Below are positions 11,949 to 23,690 of a DNA stretch of 64,000 nucleotides, piece after piece. Every line of letters starts with the position of its first letter. The first letter of the stretch is position 1. The DNA is from Siphonodentalium dalli (lineage: Eukaryota > Mollusca > Scaphopoda > Gadilida > Siphonodentaliidae): assembly GCA_032622095.1 (NCBI GenBank), contig CP136069.1, positions 86,634,958-86,698,957 of the forward strand, written 5' to 3'. The notes under the pieces were generated by a model. The model was not told where the DNA came from. It did no database searches and saw only the letters and a program-made list of their open reading frames with translations. A program made the position numbers and the translations under genes.

Positions 11949-13340
11949 TAGTGATGAGACGATGATCGGAAACGACAATCGGAATCGGCCGATTGTGGCC
12001 CATCGGATGACAATCGGTAATCGGATTTCAACGTCGGCATTTCCGATTGTCTAAATAATAATCAGGTGCTTGCTTTTCTTCAATAAACTTCAATAAATAT
12101 AACGATGTTTTTGTTGAATAAATGACCAGTAAACATGGGGAAAGTGTAACCAAACACAAATTTGATGATATACATTATATAGTGTAGTGTGTTTACAAAA
12201 TCCCTGTTGTTCACCAATTAACAACTACCGTACTATTCAACCTAGTGACTGCTAATCACCAGTATTTAAACTGATTCAAACTGATATCAGGTCAGCTAGT
12301 GACCTCAATCTATAAGCCGACATAAAATAAACATGTAGACAGTAAACAAGTGTTGCATCATCTTTGGTATTGTCTGTACAGTTGAGTTCAGGATAATGTG
12401 GTTTAACATAAAAATTCCCTTCCTCAGACGGAGGTCTCATGTTGAATTCTTGTATTTTGTTAATTGGATAGGGATAAATACAGTAATACACTGGTAACAT
12501 ACTAGTATGGGAGGCCAAATTCACATTTATTAATAATTATTTAATTATATATGGCTAAACCCCCAGTTAATTAATGAATAAATCGAATAGAAAATTAATT
12601 GCGCTTCAGCACAATTATTTTCCCATATATGGGAACCCCCAGTTAATTAATGGAATAACCTATCTATTCAGGGGTGTAAGCTTGTAACAATAATTGTGCT
12701 GAAGCGCAATTGATATGAATCAAGCTGGATTGCGCAATTGAATTGCGCTTCAGCGCAATTGGATTGCGCTTCAGCTCAATTGGATTGCGCTTCAGAGCAA
12801 TTATTAATAAATGTGAATTTGGCCTCCCATAGTAACAATTATTAATATTATTTGTAATTAAACATTTCGTTCCTGTTTTGGTGTGAACGGTCATGCACTC
12901 TTCTGAGTTGTCATTGCGGCGAATGCCAAAACTCACCTGTGTCTGTGATTGTAGCCAGAATTCAGACCCCCTATTGACTTACAGTTGTATAAGGCGCATG
13001 CACATTTTGAGGGGAAATACTGGGTCAACAAGTAGCGACTTATAGACAGAAATCTACGGTAAATTGAGCATAATATAACATGTGTATTGGTTGTCTGAAG
13101 TCAGGATGCAGGAATTCGTTCACAAGTCCACCCATACCTACCTTTATACTTACTAGTAATACCCAAACGTATACGTATGTATACTGGTATATTACTGATG
13201 TTGTTGCTTCCAAATAACACATATAACATATTTTGGTATAATTATTAAAATAATCGGAATCGGCACCTGGCACCTGAATCGGCCGATTGTGATCTCAAAT
13301 AATCGGCAAAAACCTCTATTTGACAATCGGCTCATCACTA
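11949..13340. mobile_element. hAT-like non-autonomous element 2
   Basis: The ends TAGTGATGAG and CTCATCACTA are inverted and flanked by an exact 8-bp duplication AGAAAAAC (11941-11948 and 13341-13348). GGCCGATTG/ATCGG subterminal repeats lie at both ends. A MITE (12506-12831) is inserted inside. No transposase recognised. Confidence 0.8.
12506..12831. mobile_element. MITE (TATGGGAGGCC family), copy 2
   Basis: The first and last 33 bp are perfect inverted repeats beginning TATGGGAGGCCAAATTCAC. The interior 12689-12802 is a minisatellite of GCGCTTCAGCGCAATTGGA units. A flanking AGT on both sides could be the target duplication. Confidence 0.85.
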
Positions 13341-13787
13341 AGAAAAACACTAACTTACAAATATGATTAACACATGTGCATTTATGTAGAAAACACTATG
13401 ATACATCACATATTATGCGAGACAGGTGTGCATTTATGTATACAGGAATGCACACGGTGTGCATCTATGCATAAAACGTTAGGACAACGACCCCATTAGC
13501 GCATGTGCCTGACCTAGTACCTGTCATGTTCGAAATCACCGGAAACCCTATGACTACATGTATACCAGCCCACATACAGAGTAAACAGAGTATATAGCAC
13601 CTAGTGAATACAGCACCAGCAGTTAATGCACCAGTGACATTAATCAGCTACAGATGATTATGATGCCAACAACAACAAATGTTTTGGCCCATTCCCATTT
13701 GATATTGCTAATAGAAATCAAAGCTAAGTAGGTACCATTATGTTATCAATATAGACAACACTGGTCATAAACTATTATACAGAACAT

Positions 13788-14362
13788 GGATTGTGTAGTG
13801 TGTTTCGACTCCAGCTGTAAAAAATACAGTCGTCTTGCCTAATTTCGTTGCACTTCGTATTTTTAACATTTCAAAGACAAAGTTTGTTGTTTCCAAAACT
13901 CTTTACCGACCAGAAGGAGATCCAATGTATGGTTCGGTTGCAGAAAGAGCACTTCCCACGTTGCATTGTTCGAAAATCACTGAGAACTCTGGCAAACAGA
14001 TCCGCGTCAGCAGAACATTTGTTTTTACTTTTAGGAAACGGGACAGGTGCGACTTCAGAAACATTTTCAAACAGTTCAAAAGTTTATTTAAACATTTAAT
14101 ATATCGTTTCCAAGATTTGGGAATTGAAGGGTTTTTTTACGCTTACCTCTGGTCTTTGGGCTATATGGCGGTGGGACCAGCCGTCCCTGTGAGTTTAGTG
14201 ACATTTTGTCGCCAGTTTCATAAAGTTGCAACTTCTTCTATAGCAAGAGAGGTCAGAGGTCACACTGCAGGTGCGCGATGCACGTTCTTATTTATTATGA
14301 TTTTAAAGGTACTCATCCGATTCAATGGTCCCCATATCATCAGATTCCAACCTTTTTTTTAA
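13788..14362 (+). other. ORF-dense, CpG-bearing segment of unknown origin
   Basis: The longest open frame outside Nup153 (13835-14362, 175 codons) lies here, with a second + frame open at 13848-14099 and a minus frame open at about 14080-13866 containing KCSADADLFARVLSDF and CSFC. An ATG at 13788 opens MDCVVCFDSSCKKYSRL before a stop. No family recognised in any frame. It may be a decayed transposon gene or an unannotated exon; overlapping open frames argue against a simple call. Confidence 0.2.
14250..14262 (+). promoter_or_regulatory. perfect DR1 motif (AGGTCA-G-AGGTCA)
   Basis: Two AGGTCA half-sites one base apart, the consensus for RXR-type and HNF4-type nuclear receptor dimers. Whether any gene is controlled from here is unknown. 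Confidence 0.3.
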
Positions 14363-15828
14363 ATGACACTTTCAGTTATCAGAATAGATTAATTGCCCAA
14401 AATTAATGATAACCATGGTCAACTATACTCTATAGTATAAAAAACGCAGGGGGGGGGGGGGGGGGGTATTAAAAAATTTGCAGTAAGGTATGCTGTTTTT
14501 TGCATCTGGCATTTTCTGGGACCCACCACCCACAAACCTAATTAAAAAATTATTTTTTACTTCCAATTTGTTGACACCCCATCCCCCAAATTTCACTAAA
14601 ATCCGCATAAATTTCATAAAACTCTACTGGTATCACTCATATGACTGGGAATGAATCTCATTTAGTTCAAATAACATTTTAACCCGTTTCAGGAGCTGTT
14701 TTAATCGAAAAAAAAATGTTTTATACATTGCTAATCATCTGTAAACCTAGATCGTTGTGCAGATACACACAATTTCTAACTATTTCCTGATTAGTCTGTC
14801 AACCAGCCCATTATCTAACATATTCCATACCACCTATGTTAGTCTACTGGAGCAACTTACTAGTACTTCTATTATACTAAACTAGCTAAAACAGGCTCCC
14901 TTTGGGGGCCTATATTCAGTATCGGAGATACCTGTGACCCCTTTGTGAGACTTTGCACACATTTTGATCTTAGACAGAGCCTTTATTTAACGGCATGCAG
15001 CCCCTTTGTGCGCTTCAATCACATTTTGATCATTGAAACATTTTTTATTTATACGTATTGTTTTAATACCCGGTACAGTTTTTTTTTAGACTGAATTCCT
15101 TGCTCAATTTAACAAAACCAATTTTATTTTATTTTGTTTAATTCAAAATATTGAAAAACTGACAACATTATAACATCTGCAAGGGTAACCCGAGTCACCA
15201 CACCAAATTTGGTTGAACTCGGTCCTGGGGTCTGAGAGAAAAATCTGGACAGATCCTATTTGTTTTTATGGATGACAACCAGTCACAGCACTATACCAGA
15301 CTTGGATACTTTAGGTCTTGTGAGAGATCATCCGAGTTTATAGACATGCAAATAATTCACTGATTGGCTTGATGCACTGAACAGTGTGATGACAGTTATA
15401 TTAGTCACATTAATGTTTGAGACAGTTGCTCGCTCTTTTTTCCATGCGCACAATCTAGGCTTTAGTTACATCAAGACAAGTTTATTTATTTCAGTTTAAC
15501 ATTTCTCGAAGCTTCTTTCCGAAGGGTGTTGGAAAGGATTTTTTTCACCCCACCGTCCCATATGCAACATGCAATAGCTTAATGTCACCTCCACTAAGGC
15601 CCATGTGAGGTCCCAGTATAAACATAAATATAATCTTTTTGCTGTTATAAATACTTATATTATAAATATGTTTTAAATTGTTACAAATGTCAAATGAGGG
15701 CACAAAAGGTCTTCAGTAAAAAATTTGCATGAGGTTGTAAAAAAAACAAGTTTTTTGTCCCTCGGGCCACCCACCCACCCCGGCATACCTTCCTGCAAAT
15801 TTTATATTAAACCCCCCCCCCCTGAAAA
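14363..15828. other. intergenic, no gene seen
   Basis: Contains an 18-base G tract (14449-14466) and a C10 tract near 15812. Two related blocks about 85 bp apart (GACCCCTTTGTGAGACTT near 14938 and CAGCCCCTTTGTGCGCTT near 14998) suggest a short tandem repeat. Confidence 0.5.
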
Positions 15829-16926
15829 ACGTGTTATTTATCAACATTTTGTTCCAAGGAAATATGGCCAGATTGTCAAATATCTAACCAAAGCCACTTT
15901 ATTTTAGAGTTATCCATCTTAATTTGGTCCGAGAGCAGCGGCTTGAGGAATATTTGCCAGGCCGCCAAAAATTCCATCTCGAGGAAATAACAAATTAAAA
16001 AAATTGATATCTGATCACTCTTGAGCTTTGATGGATGGGTTCTCCGACTCAAATAAGATTTTTTTTACTTTTTACCCCCGAAGCCAAAGAAATAGTAATT
16101 TGGGAGCGTAATTCGGATTATGCATCTTTAAATAATTTATATTTGTTGCATTTGAGGCCATTGCTCCTTGATTGAATGTTTAGTTAAAATATTTAATAGG
16201 CCAATAATGAAATTTCCATTCCAACTCCACAGGCTTTCAAGATCCCAAGGACATCTGACAGGATCTGTATCGGGCTCTCACATACCACACCATCTTTGGT
16301 AAACTTGAAATTTTCAGATAAAAAACAGATAGACTGAAATGAGGGCCCGATAGGGGGTATTACTAACTTTAACCCTTTCTATACCCAATACTTAATTGAG
16401 AAGTAGTAATTGACAAATCAAACAACTATATTAATAGATCGTTTCTTGAACTTATTATCTGAACTTTTCAAACCAATGAATAAGAATCAGTCTGCTCTTT
16501 CTTTATCTGTTGTTCTGCATGTTGTCTGCGTTTATTATCTGAACACCGCTCTAAATAAATAATAGACCGTTCCCATGTATACTTTTATAACTGACGAGGA
16601 GAATCCAATTCAGTACAGAAAGGGTTAAAGATACATTATCAGAATTAACACTCCTAAATTAGTATTTCTTTGCTTCGGGTAAAAAAATATATTTGATTCG
16701 AGTCGAGGAACCCACCCATCAAAGCTCAGAGTGATCAGATATAAATTTTTGAAGTTTGTTATTTCTCGAGATGTTCAACATGCTGTCAAACAGACAGTCT
16801 CGGTCAAAATTGTGGATGAAAATGGATAACTCTAATAACAAGTGGTAATACGGCCAAATTTCGTGAATACTCAAGTGATAATAAGGCCATATTTCGTTGA
16901 ACAAAATGTTGATAAATAACACATTT
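15829..16926. mobile_element. long foldback element, arms about 300 bp, with nested family H copy
   Basis: The left arm 15829-16150 and right arm 16630-16925 are inverted: GTTATTTATCAACATTTTGTTC against GAACAAAATGTTGATAAATAAC, and GATGGATGGGTTC against GAACCCACCCATC. The centre holds a family H element (16371-16626). Confidence 0.75.
16371..16626. mobile_element. family H TIR element, nested in the foldback
   Basis: The left end AACCCTTTCTATAC and right end ACAGAAAGGGTT are inverted. The interior shares GAACTTATTATCTGAAC with other family H copies in inverse orientation. Confidence 0.65.
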
Positions 16927-17299
16927 TGGGAAATTTTATACCATATTTGACAGTGGTTAGCATTATTTTGAAGAAATGTTATTGTTGTATCTTGATATGG
17001 GGACCCTCTAATTGGATGCAAACGTTAACGTCATCCCTGAACATTTTGAGAATTAATCATATGATCAATGGGCAAAGCTATACATGTACCAATATGTTGA
17101 TATTAACTTTATAAAAATAAACATAGAAATCGACTTGAATCATAAGGATATCTAACGAATACAACCATTTTAGTAATTTAGTTGGCATTACATTGGCAAA
17201 GCATTGGAAAATCATGGTTGGCAAAGCATTAATATTCCAATGTTTAGCTATAATGTCGACGTTAACACCATTCCCTTAAAATGGAAACTACTCTGTGAT

Positions 17300-17545
17300 A
17301 ATCTCTGCGAGAGTTCAAATCCACCCTGGGTTGCAAACCTCAGTTCCGTCTCGGCTGACCACCTTGCATGCCTTTCTTTAGTGCTGCGCGCAGTTGGAGC
17401 TGATGTGTTTTCATTGGTTCGTATGCAGACGTTAATGGCTGTCCCATGTACAACTCAAACGCCAAGGTATTATGTGCATGTAAAAGAACCCTACCATGGG
17501 CAAGAGATCCACAGGCTGGCAAAAATTTAAATAAAAAAACAACCA
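17300..17545 (+). mobile_element. possible tRNA-derived SINE
   Basis: A B-box-like GAGTTCAAATCCACC (17311) is followed by a body ending in TGTGCATGTAAAAGAACCC (17471) and an A-rich end (17525-17545). A related GCAGACGTTATTGGCTGTCC block lies at 18282. The 108-codon ORF across it has no recognisable features. Confidence 0.4.
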
Positions 17546-18890
17546 CAAGGGACCACAGTGAAAATAAGGCTTAGCCTTTACTCAAGTTGTCATCCCAGGT
17601 CTCCTGACCAAATAATCTCACTCAATGGGGAAATCTATACCAATAAGTTGATATCATGATAAAAAACCATACTCGGCAAGCGGACGTTGGCAAAACCACC
17701 CAACGTAATTATTACGCCAACGGTGTCCACATAATGTCAACATATCTCGGTAACCAAATTATGTTTTCCTTAACATGTGGAGGCCTGTTACTTTCATCTT
17801 TTCATTCAATATGACTCAGAAAAACTATCATTGTAACAAGAGAGCATGTTTTTTCACTGGCAAAGGCCACCCAAGTCAGAAATCAAGCAATTCATCTCAC
17901 GGGCCTTTATCAATTCAAATTTGACCTCTATGTATTGATTACATTCAAACATGACATGTTGCGATTAACCATAGATCAAGCCATTAAATCATAAAAATAA
18001 TGTCCTGCTCCAGGTAACGTTGTTTTGAAAGAAATGCGAAACCATTGCTCTAATGGTATGTTTTCTCGCTAAATAAACCAATGCTTACACTCAGAAGATA
18101 GATCTTCATTTCAGAAAGATTTAGTTTAAACTAAATTGCCAGGACTAATGGACTATCCATGTTGAAATAAGAAAATTGGTGAATGCCAATTGGACAACAG
18201 GTATCCAAGATATAACATAGGGGATGGAGGATTTTCCACTAGATACCCTTCAACTCCAAAGGAAGATGAAGGCCTAATGGGCAGACGTTATTGGCTGTCC
18301 CGTGTTCTACATATACCCCAATGATAACGACAATCAAGAATATTTTTAGACAGTTTATTGTCACAACGTTCTTCCCTTTAAGCGCACACCTGTCTGGCGA
18401 TCGATCGTACTGTCTTTCTCACTTCACAGACTTACTTTAAATGTACCAAATATAAATATATACACTCGCAGAATTTCACAGTCGCAACTAGTAATCACAC
18501 CACTCTCTCTCAACTGATACAGCACCTCATTTTTTATGCCAAAATATATAAAATTTACAATAATAACTTAATTTTGAAATCAACATTTTAGACAAATGGC
18601 TCCAATAAGCCAACAATAGCAAGCCATTTAACAACAAATGGCTCGTTGACTCTGTGAAATTCTGCAGTCTGCATGAATGATATCACAGTTAACATCTCTC
18701 CATATGTTTAGAATCATAAAACAGTGCATACACAACAAACAAATGCTATCTTCATCCTCTATACCAGAAGACTAATTGACAGATTTGATCTCCAAAACAT
18801 TTCTAAATTTTTGGATTTATGAGATCATGTCATTTTACTCTGTAGGTCATCAAAAGTCAAATCATTAAAATCCATTCACCCTTTTGTTGA
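17546..18890. other. intergenic, no gene seen
   Basis: No family recognised apart from the short block at 18282. Confidence 0.5.
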
Positions 18891-19348
18891 AGGCCCACTT
18901 AATTTTCAATTCCCCAGATCACATTAAACATATGTATACAACATATTCCATATTATATACTATTTGAAAGAGGAAGCTCCAAAACATTGTACTATCAACT
19001 TATCCAGTCGTATAAACTGTGAACATGTTTTTGTCAAGGTACCGATGTGTGTTACATGTATGGGCTTAATTTTGATTTGATCTGGTCTGCACTGCCAGTC
19101 TAATATCCTCAATGGAAGGGGAATAACACTATCTCTTATTTGTGAATTATGATGCATTCTGGGGTGAGCAACGGGGGAAATCTTGGTGTGAATCTGGGAG
19201 TCTCTGTCACTTGGCAGACACTCTTGGCCACAGATGTTCCGCATTCCGGCAGCATATACATTTTTTTGGTTCCTCTTCCAAATGATATATAATTTGGAAT
19301 ATGTTGTATATAATATGATCTGGGGATTCGAAAATTTAAGTTGGCCTT
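18891..19348. mobile_element. TIR element, family G (AGGCCCACTTAATTTTC)
   Basis: The left end AGGCCCACTTAATTTTC and right end GAAAATTTAAGTTGGCCT are inverted. The subterminal AGCTCCAAAACATTG is shared with 26467-27591 and with a fragment at 24655-24735. Confidence 0.7.
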
Positions 19349-19578
19349 ATTGGGTTAACGTTGGTCATTTCCAAAATTGATGTTTATGACTTGAATTTCC
19401 CTCAAACTAAACAATTAGGTATCCAGGAATATTGGTAAACTTTCTCAAATCGCTATTTATATGGTAATTTTTCATTTGCGCTTGCAAAATTGAACATATA
19501 AATACTGCCCTTTCGTTGTTTACAATTATTTGTAATTTTACCGCTTTCAGGTTGTCAATTGTTGTGCTATAATTTTGC

Positions 19579-19665
19579 TACAGTAATGCTCTAAATAATC
19601 GACTCCTTAACCACAGCATAATTATGGGTAACTTTTCAGGATTTAGTCGGAAATATGGCTTGTAG
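19579..19665 (+). mobile_element. one end of the TACAGTAATGC MITE family
   Basis: TACAGTAATGCTCTAAATAA through GGATTTAGTCGGAAATATGG matches the arms at 3535-3949 and 63507-63647. No right end is seen. Confidence 0.6.
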
Positions 19666-22574
19666 ATATAGGAATACCAATCTATTGAGGTCAAAATGGT
19701 GGACAGATTGTACTGGTCTCTCATGGATTGCCTAAAACTCGCCTGTGTCTAGTCAAATATAATTCCTGCCATGGACTTTTCAGAAGCAGTTTTCTGTGAC
19801 ATTAGTTCCGTGAAGATAAACAATAATTACCCAAAACTAGTGTTAATGATGTGCACAATGCAGCACATGTATATCTTTTATAAGTTGGTTTTATGTTGGT
19901 TTTATGTCAATTAGTCAGAATATTTTCTAAGTCTTTTCAACACTATCTAGATTTGATCCAGGACCAAAAGCAAAGAAAGCTCCATTACAGACAATGTGTA
20001 TAATATAATACGATGCTTTACACTGACTTGTACCAGATCTAGGTATTTATATTAACTTGCAGATAGCACGACTTGATTTTAACATACTACTTAAATATCC
20101 TCAGTTGGTTGAAAGGAAGTCTATCTTCACTATATGATTTACTTGTCACGGTGGGATAACCATTATGTAATATATCAAGTTGTTACATGCAGAATATATT
20201 AAGAACAGATTGACTGTAAATTAAACTCTCATTTTAAAATGTTTGGTTGTTCCAGGGGGTCGTAATGCAAAATACACAAGTAACATCAAAAGCTTTATGC
20301 ACATATCTTTTTTACTGATGATATCTTGAATTAACATGCTCAACATGATCTCCAGCTGCCCTTTGTCGAAATAGTTATGAAAAATTACTAAGTCAAAAAA
20401 GGGGGATAACTGCACCAAAAAAAAAGAGACAGACGTCATAATCGCAGGTGCAGTTTCCCATGGTACTAAATATCTCTTTAACGTTAAAAAAAAATTGACA
20501 TATAAATGTAGTACAAGCTCGGACAAAGTTCACGATGAACAGAAAATGGGATTCCTATATACCCTCCCTCCCCATAACTTCGTTACGGGGGTATAATAAA
20601 TGTAATGTCTTGATATGAAATTGTCAACAGACACATTTTAATCAAGATCAACATAGAGTGAACGATTTTTGTTTTAATCATGTTGATAGCAACAAGTTTG
20701 CAGCCACTAATCAGGTTTCATAATTAAGACTTGCATATTGTCACAAATAACAGTTTTAGGATTGCAGTAATTTGCCTCAAGAGTCGCAAGCAGAAGATTG
20801 AGACAACATTTGTTCATTATGAATGCACACTTCAAAACAACAGTTCTGTTTGGGACAGTATAAAAAAAATAAGGAGTGAAAGGTAAGATCTTATTTAAGC
20901 AATTTCCAAGGCATTCTTGGAGATCATTTAACATCAGACGATTTCACTTGGTTTGATCCTACAAAAATGGCAAGGCTATTTGTGTTAAGACATTACACTT
21001 GATTATGTATCCAAGTTTTCAGCAAGATAATACAAATTTTCAGAAATCACAGAATACCAGGGTTTGTACTCTATTATGGGAATCCAATTTAGACACTTTT
21101 TGAGAACTGGAGAAAGTATTCAGGACTGTCATTATTAGTCTCCAATAAATATATCATTCCACATCAAAGTACTCGGAATTTTGTTACAAGTATGTGTATT
21201 TCCCCCTCATACATACTGGAAAGGTTCATTCCAAAAGTAAAGTTTTGACTTCATCAACCAAAGCTGCAATTCAAAAGACTTCAGCTAACTTCTTTAAACG
21301 ACCGTGGAAAATAGGGAAGCTTTGTAATGAATAAAACCTGTCCCAAACAGAGTAATTTTCTAATGACAAACATATATTTCCAGGAATAATTTCAACATGA
21401 TACCCCCCTGGGAGTGAGCATAGTCACACCAGAAAGGTAATAAATTTTCCATTATAATATCAATGTGATGATGCCGAAAGACAACATTTGATGGAGTCTG
21501 TGCATATCTGTGATTACATTGTAAACAACATACGTAACAAACATGGGAGCTGGGCGCAAGCATGTAATTTTCAACCACACGTTGCCTCCACCTCTCAATA
21601 TATAAATGTATAACATAAAAATTTTATAAAATCACATTACAATATATATGAAGGATTGGAACTGTCAAAAATGTTTTTGGATTCCCTCTAGCTATTTATG
21701 GCAGCTTGAATGTAACTTTTATAACTAAACTAAGTCACAGGGTGGTAACTGTTCCATGAGAAAAGATCCTCTTTGTGATTTTCGGTCCAGTTCACTATCG
21801 ATCCTTGTCCAGTTCATTGAGAGTTTTTTGTGCAAAATGATTACATATACTACAATTCCGGCAATTATTCCATAGAATTTCCATAAATAGACCATGTACG
21901 CTATTATCACGACAATGAACTAATTTTGATACTTAAGATTATATTAGTTCTATATATATATATACTGGTTTCAAAACTGAGAAAAGTTTACTTATCAAGC
22001 CACTTCATGACTTGGTCCAAACAGACGTGCTATAAACCATTTACCAAACTACCGTATTGCAATAACCATTAGCAATTAATTTCAAACAAAAGTGAGTCTA
22101 TTGTGAAGTTTTAGTTCCAACATATGCATACTTATTTTACCAAAAATCTGTTGCATAGATGTTCGGGTAGAGAACCTATCTTATCAATGGTGAACTGGGG
22201 CACATCACTAGTGAACTAGAACATTTCTGAAAATGGATAAATTCTATGTTTACTTAACAATTTCCAACTAGAATGTTTGATAGTTGACATAGCTGGAAAG
22301 GTATATTCAACAAATGAACTGCATATATTTCTTTGTTGCAGAAAACTTGCGTTATTTACCAAGGGAAAATCCCCAGTGACCTTGACCAGATAAGAACTGG
22401 ACCGAAAATAAGAAGAGGTATCAGCCTCGTGGAGCAGTTCCTAACCCATGTAAGTATTGAACCGATATGGAAAAAAAGACCTTAAAATTTGGTCCAAAAT
22501 GTTTTGAGGTGCAAGAAAATTGTTTGGGATTGTTTTGAGATCAATTAGGGATTGTTTTGGGATAAATGTATGTC
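19666..22574. other. intergenic, no gene seen
   Basis: Short ORFs only. A minus-strand ORF (21910-21725) and a splice-site-bounded plus segment (22342-22449) share GAACTGGACCGAAAAT in inverted orientation, which suggests a diverged repeat rather than exons. Confidence 0.45.
20400..20595 (+). mobile_element. tail of a Pearl/Helentron-like element
   Basis: A GGGGGATAACTGC core remnant and GACAGACG precede a 3' hairpin at about 20571-20590 (CCCCATAAC/GTTACGGGG with one mismatch). The 5' end was not found. Confidence 0.4.
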
Positions 22575-23690
22575 TCTTAAAGGGAAGGGCGGCCTTCGTT
22601 GTAGGTAGAGCCCGAAGCCACCATCACACGCTGCCGCTGCCAGCCATATTGGCCACAAGCCATATTATCTCTAACGCCAGCCACATTTTAAAATCTCCAC
22701 CACGGAATTGTAAAATGGCTGAGCCGTGTGCATGGGCTTATATGTCAAGCACAACTGTACTGTGAATCGCAAAGAACTAAACCGCATTATATATTTGCCT
22801 AATATTGGAATACTCGCATGGACACACATGGTTGTTATATTATCAGAACACCGGGCCCCTTAATGTGGAATAGACTATCACAATGCATGCTTTCATATAA
22901 CTGAATGGGCGCATCCATTCGGTATTGAAAGGGTTAAAATATAAATTGTTTATATCGACAACATCCAGTCTCAGACATCGCTAGCATTTGTCAATATATA
23001 CACATAAGAATAGAAAATAGTTTGAAATATTATATATCATTACTATCGGGTTCAACATTCAATGATGCATGCATATATCGCAAGATGGCAGTGATGATAG
23101 CAGTCTGAAGTTCACAGAAGTCCCAGTGTAACTACTTATACCGATTAGATGGGAAACTACATAGTATATCCATGCCAGTCCTTCGTGAATTTTCGCCATA
23201 ATGGAAAACCCCAACATCAAAAGAGTACGTGTGGTCTGGAATTCTAAGGGTTCACCACAACCGTTAAAAAAACGGAGTCTATAACCGGGGATTAGGAACA
23301 TTTCGGAAACAAAAATACGCTCAAGCTCAATGATAACATCTCAGCCGGCTGAGCCGCCATATTTAGTCAGCCACGAACGTCGTGACTGAGCCGGCTTAGA
23401 TAGCTAACCACCCACGAAATCGGTTGAGCCAGCCGTGAAAACTATTTGACGTGGCTTCGGGGTCTAGTTGTAGGTTATAATTTAGAAATAACATTTACCT
23501 AGTTATGATAATTTCCTCAAGAATATACTAAAAGTATAGCATAATGATGATATGAATATGATATTATTCACAAAACATGCTGTGTCCGAGAAAATACAGG
23601 TAGAGTGTGTTCAGTTTCTCGCAAAAAACGCAGTGGATTGTTTATAAGCAGCTATACACACGCGAAGGCCGCCTGTATCTTTAACTTGTT
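22575..23690. mobile_element. possible TIR element (GGCGGCCTTCG ends)
   Basis: The left end CTTAAAGGGAAGGGCGGCCTT and right end AAGGCCGCCTGTATCTTTAA are inverted. Next to them TAGAGCCCGAAGCCAC and GTGGCTTCGGGGTCTA are also inverted. The first part (22605-22945) has a diverged inverted copy at 30250-30700. Confidence 0.5.
22605..22945 (+). repeat. dispersed repeat R, copy 1 (empty site)
   Basis: Matches the reverse complement of 30250-30700 over nearly its whole length (blocks include CACAACTGTAC and GCATGCTTTCATATAACTGA). Here the site AAGGGGCCC (complement of 22853-22861) is present once, without the insertion found in copy 2. Confidence 0.75.

Larger units (their letters stand above)
11681..13516. 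mobile_element. outer TIR element of a three-level nest
   Basis: The left arm (from 11683: GTGCATGTGCCGCTAATGGG...) and right arm (13457-13516: ...CCCCATTAGCGCATGTGCC) are inverted repeats of about 60 bp with mismatches. The interior is largely occupied by hAT-like element 2. Confidence 0.55.

Noticed and set aside
17204-17530. 108-codon plus ORF
   Set aside because: Overlaps a SINE-like body with a B box; no protein features.
21725-21910. Minus ORF with a membrane-like hydrophobic stretch
   Set aside because: Short, AT-rich, shares DNA with the repeat above in a different frame, and has no homolog that I know.
22342-22449. Exon-like plus-strand segment with good acceptor and donor, open for 36 codons
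   Set aside because: Its second half matches 21751-21810 in inverted orientation (GAACTGGACCGAAAAT), pointing to a diverged repeat; one open frame of this length is not significant and no protein family is recognised.
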